A stretch of DNA of 10,071 nucleotides, taken from positions 1-10,071 of the forward strand of contig MNYI01000028.1 of the NCBI GenBank assembly GCA_001873945.1. Direction: 5' to 3'. The notes under the pieces are model-generated. The model was not told the DNA's origin and made no database searches. It worked only from the letters and a program-made list of their open reading frames with translations. Position numbers and translations under genes: made by a program. Below are positions 8,771 through 10,071 of this stretch, one piece after another; the stretch's first letter is position 1, and the number at the start of each line of letters is the position of its first letter. This DNA comes from Candidatus Desantisbacteria bacterium CG2_30_40_21 (GTDB lineage Bacteria; UBA9089; CG2-30-40-21).

Positions 8771-8794
8771 ATATACTCAGGAAGGGTATAAATT
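8771..8794. repeat. 24-nt direct repeat, copy 1
   Basis: ATATACTCAGGAAGGG, then T, then ATAAATT. The same 24 nt with a single T to C change occurs at 9944-9967, inside the end of the truncated mvhD-like gene. This copy lies in the promoter region of the surface protein gene. Confidence 0.75.
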
Positions 8795-8828
8795 GGTGTT
8801 GTGTCAAATATGATTTGGCAGTATCTAA

Positions 8829-8955
8829 CAATTCTCATTATGAAACTTGGCGAGCAATAAATGTAGCCCAACATTCTATGTTGGTTTTATAAAATGGGGA
8901 TGGATAAGCCAAGATAGAATCTTGGGCTACAAAATTAATGCCATAATGAGAATTG
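8829..8955. mobile_element. 127-bp MITE-like element with terminal inverted repeats and two internal hairpins
   Basis: Perfect 14-nt terminal inverted repeats, CAATTCTCATTATG (8829-8842) and CATAATGAGAATTG (8942-8955), enclose a second inverted repeat, TGTAGCCCAA (8862-8871) and TTGGGCTACA (8922-8931). Each inner arm is itself part of a hairpin: CCAACAT-TCT-ATGTTGG (8868-8884) and CCAAGAT-AGA-ATCTTGG (8909-8925). The whole could extrude as a branched cruciform. No coding capacity is credible. No clear target duplication was found. Confidence 0.75.
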
Positions 8956-8973
8956 CTGAGACGGCTTGTATTC

Positions 8974-9046
8974 AATCTGCGGGAATCTGCGTAATCTGCG
9001 GAAAAATAATGGAGAATCCGCAGAAGACATAGATTAACGCAGATAA
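8974..9046. repeat. Dispersed ATCTGCG-type repeat with inverted halves
   Basis: Three direct AATCTGCG units (8974-9000) are followed by the complementary form: AATCCGCAG (9015-9023) and AACGCAGAT (9035-9043). The units therefore point towards each other across about 15 nt. This degenerate AATCTGCGTAATCTGCGG motif is a type of short intergenic repeat often met in environmental bacterial genomes. No gene is present. Confidence 0.65.
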
Positions 9047-9076
9047 AGACGAAATAAAAACAACTTCAATATTTCG

Positions 9077-9094
9077 CCATAATTAGAATTGCTG
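9077..9094. repeat. Extra copy of the MITE terminal sequence
   Basis: CCATAATTAGAATTGCTG matches 8941-8958 in 17 of 18 positions and in the same orientation. The shorter TGAGAATTGCTGA is also found at 1-13. It is probably the remnant end of another copy of the element at 8829-8955. Confidence 0.55.
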
Positions 9095-9238
9095 GGATAA
9101 TATTTACCCCTATCCTCAAACGCCTTTCCATTACTACTGTCTCGTCAAGTCTAAAGTGACGCAACAGTAGATGCATTTTATGCACTGATTTTGGACACAT
9201 TTCATACAACAATTTATGAAGTTTTGTGAATTTATTAG
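9095..9238. other. Noncoding stretch with one imperfect hairpin
   Basis: No credible coding region. CTACTGT (9134-9140) pairs with ACAGTAG (9164-9170), with an inner GTCA/TGAC pair, and is followed by TGCAT-TTT-ATGCA near 9172-9184. It may be the eroded end of a mobile element; I cannot assign it. Confidence 0.4.
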
Positions 9239-9268
9239 ACACAGATTTTCACGGATTAACACGGATAA
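9239..9268. repeat. Dispersed ACGGATTAACACGGAT-type repeat
   Basis: ACACAGATTTTCACGGATTA followed by ACACGGATAA is a run of degenerate ACxxGAT(T) units. It is the same general class as the ATCTGCG repeat 200 nt upstream. It directly abuts the left end of the inverted-repeat element at 9274. Confidence 0.55.
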
Positions 9269-9319
9269 GTCTTAGGAGCCGTCAATAAATAAACTTTACA
9301 ACTTGACTGTTTGTTTCGG

Positions 9320-9447
9320 TCGACAGGCTGTTACGAAATGAATAAATAGCGTCAAAGGCATACTATATATGGTAGTTGCCAATAAGAAAAGACACCATAT
9401 GTTGCGTGTCTTGCATGCCAAATTCCTATTTCGTAACAGCCTGTCGA
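9320..9447. mobile_element. Nested small inverted-repeat element inside the ISAzo13-like derivative
   Basis: The perfect 20-nt inverted repeat TCGACAGGCTGTTACGAAAT (9320-9339) has its complement at 9428-9447. If TCGA (9320-9323 and 9444-9447) is read as a 4-bp target duplication, the element proper is about 120 bp and begins CAGGCTGTTACG. No protein is encoded. It separates the transposase remnant from the left end of the host element. Alternatively, part of the right arm is native transposase sequence (the codons for IRQA) and the palindrome arose by rearrangement during deletion. Confidence 0.7.
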
Positions 9448-9667
9448 ATACGCCCGATGGATAAGGGCTTATCGTTCAGTTCACGGAGACCCTTCGCGAT
9501 GGTAACGCGAGACAGACCACAATCGCGGCTAACTTGCGAGATACCGCCATAAGCCCAAGTTGTGCTGCCTCGCTGGCGGCCACCATACGCCGGGTGCGCT
9601 CATCCAGATGAGGCCAGAGTCGCACGATTTTCTGTTTGAATCTATGAGTTGTCTTCATGATCTCCAT
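9447..9667 (-). pseudogene. Transposase N-terminal remnant, ISAzo13-like, frameshifted and truncated
   Basis: From ATG 9667 (or ATG 9658, three codons later) the frame reads ...IVRLWPHLDERTRRMVAASE-AAQLG. It then needs a shift near 9552-9556 to continue YGGISQVSRDCGLSRVTIAKG followed by LRELNDKPLSIGRIRQ. Together these give the N-terminal region of an ISAzo13-type transposase: the PHLDERTRR segment plus a helix-turn-helix of the GLSRxTI kind. Without the shift the frame yields 63 residues ending in unrelated sequence. With the shift, the frame runs into the nested inverted repeat and stops at TAG 9428-9426. The catalytic domain is absent, so it is not functional. Confidence 0.8.
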
Positions 9668-9751
9668 TATACTACAGTCGGACTTAATTGTAAAGTTTAT
9701 TTATTGACGGCTCCTTACCACTGGCCCATTACACAGATCTTGCATTTTTTG

Positions 9752-9780
9752 TTGACAAACATCTTATAATATGATATAAA
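9752..9780 (+). promoter_or_regulatory. Sigma70-type promoter for the mvhD-like gene
   Basis: TTGACA at 9752-9757, a 17-nt spacer, then TATAAA at 9775-9780. It lies 28 nt before the ATG at 9808 and begins 36 nt outside the insertion element ending at 9715, so the element is not needed for it. A closer TATAAT at 9765-9770 has wrong spacing to the -35. Confidence 0.65.
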
Positions 9781-9807
9781 TAAAGGGAAAATGTAGGTAT
9801 TATAAAA

Positions 9808-9987
9808 ATGAATTTTGAACCAGAAATTGTTGCTTTTTGTTGTCATTATTGTGCCTATAGGGCAGCGGATCTGGCTGGTTCTATGAGGCTGAATTATCCG
9901 GCAAATGTGAAGATAATTAAACTGCCTTGTACCGGCAAGGTAGATATACTCAGGAAGGGCATAAATTACATTTTTCGCTGGTCTTAA
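9808..9987 (+). pseudogene. mvhD: Truncated hydrogenase iron-sulfur subunit (MvhD/FlpD family)
   Basis: A 59-codon open frame. Residues 1-47 match the start of MvhD, the small Fe-S subunit that links a hydrogenase or formate dehydrogenase to heterodisulfide reductase. The cysteine motif CCHYCAYRAAD (11-21), SMRLNYP (25-31) and VKIIKLPCTGKVD (34-46) are all in family order. The family normally continues for about 90 more residues with a second cysteine motif (GCxxGxCHY type), which is missing. After about KVD the frame reads ILRKGINYIFRWS and stops. This tail comes from a 24-nt sequence also present at 8771-8794 and from the palindrome beyond. A weak TAGGT ribosome site lies 10 nt upstream of ATG. 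Lacking the second ligand set, it is presumably inactive. A complete paralogue elsewhere in the genome is likely but unseen. Confidence 0.78.
9944..9967. repeat. 24-nt direct repeat, copy 2
   Basis: ATATACTCAGGAAGGG, then C, then ATAAATT; one mismatch to 8771-8794, same orientation. It coincides with the point where the MvhD-like reading frame leaves its family. Confidence 0.75.
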
Positions 9988-10071
9988 TCAACGATAGCTG
10001 TGTTGTTCAGGTTCGCAATAGTACACTATTGCTCACCTTCACGCCTTGCTCTCCTTGATTAATCCTCACCG
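9975..10071. repeat. Palindromic element related to the one at 90-249 (may run off the window)
   Basis: TTAATCAA (9984-9991) pairs with TTGATTAA (10055-10062). The outer bases CGCTGG and CCTCACCG also pair partially. At the centre, GCAATAGT (10015-10022) pairs with ACTATTGC (10025-10032). The 62 nt from 9996 to 10057 correspond to the minus strand of 135-196 and keep two blocks, TGTTGTTC and TCACGCCTTGC, at identical spacing. The stem-loop between the blocks differs in sequence. Confidence 0.78.

Larger units (their letters stand above)
9274..9715 (-). mobile_element. Non-autonomous insertion element (ISAzo13-like derivative) with perfect 28-bp inverted repeats
   Basis: Perfect 28-nt inverted repeats lie at 9274-9301 (starting AGGAGCCGTCAATAAATAAA) and 9688-9715. 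If the outermost A/T is assigned to the target, the ends are GGAGCC/GGCTCC and TTA is duplicated on both sides (9272-9274 and 9715-9717). Inside, on the minus strand, is the start of an ISAzo13-like transposase, broken by a frameshift and cut off after about 70 codons. The rest of a normal transposase is missing. The internal coding remnant is more GC-rich than its surroundings, as expected for imported DNA. It could only have moved with transposase supplied by a complete relative. Confidence 0.85.

Noticed and set aside
8768..8807. Promoter for the surface protein gene: TATAAT (8768-8773) with TTGACA (8802-8807), minus strand
   Set aside because: The spacing is 28 nt, far from the normal 16-18, and at 17 nt the -35 would be a poor CCAATT. 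Either box may be used with another partner, but the pair does not make a standard promoter.
8847..9032. Plus-strand frame of about 61 codons over the palindromic element and the ATCTGCG repeat
   Set aside because: It consists of hairpin and dispersed-repeat sequence, has no ribosome site and no recognisable protein features.
9560..9769. Plus-strand frame of about 69 codons opposite the transposase remnant
   Set aside because: It runs antisense to the recognisable PHLDERTRR segment and across the inverted repeat; no protein-like features.
9984..10062. Integron attC-like site
   Set aside because: The palindrome has no RYYYAAC/GTTRRRY core pair and no cassette gene or integrase nearby.

Overview
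The window looks like a piece of an uncultured, anaerobic, moderately AT-rich bacterium. Three things point there: a fragment of an MvhD-type hydrogenase/heterodisulfide-reductase subunit, a very large multidomain exported protein of the kind common in candidate phyla, and noncoding DNA full of palindromes and mobile-element debris. I cannot place the phylum from sequence reading alone; a Desantisbacteria/Omnitrophota/Planctomycetota-like lineage is only a guess.

Layout. Positions 1-315 are a leader region with a good sigma70-like promoter (31-59) followed by a 160-nt near-palindrome (90-249). Positions 316-3837 (+) encode a ~1170-residue alpha-amylase-family (GH13) protein with long unassigned N- and C-terminal extensions. 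It converges, across only 80 bp, on a 1599-residue exported modular protein (3918-8717, minus strand). That protein has a signal peptide, a right-handed beta-helix, six tandem IPT/TIG-like modules, cohesin-like, Ig-like, dockerin-like and second cohesin-like domains, and a C-terminal FlgD/Por-sorting-like domain.

From 8718 to about 9807 there is no intact gene. This stretch is a patchwork: a 127-bp element with terminal inverted repeats and two internal hairpins (8829-8955), two dispersed repeats of the ATCTGCG/ACGGATTA type (8974-9046, 9239-9268), a 442-bp non-autonomous element with perfect 28-bp inverted repeats carrying a frameshifted ISAzo13-like transposase remnant (9274-9715), and a second inverted-repeat element nested in it (9320-9447).

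A clear promoter at 9752-9780 then drives a 59-codon truncated MvhD-like gene (9808-9987). Its reading frame runs out in a second palindrome (about 9975-10071) that shares a core with the palindrome at 90-249.

The two big genes are convergent and show no evidence of a common pathway, although both could concern glycans (one a glycoside hydrolase relative, the other carrying cohesin/dockerin-like modules). The most unusual content is the modular surface protein with cohesin and dockerin on the same chain, and the layered small palindromic elements.
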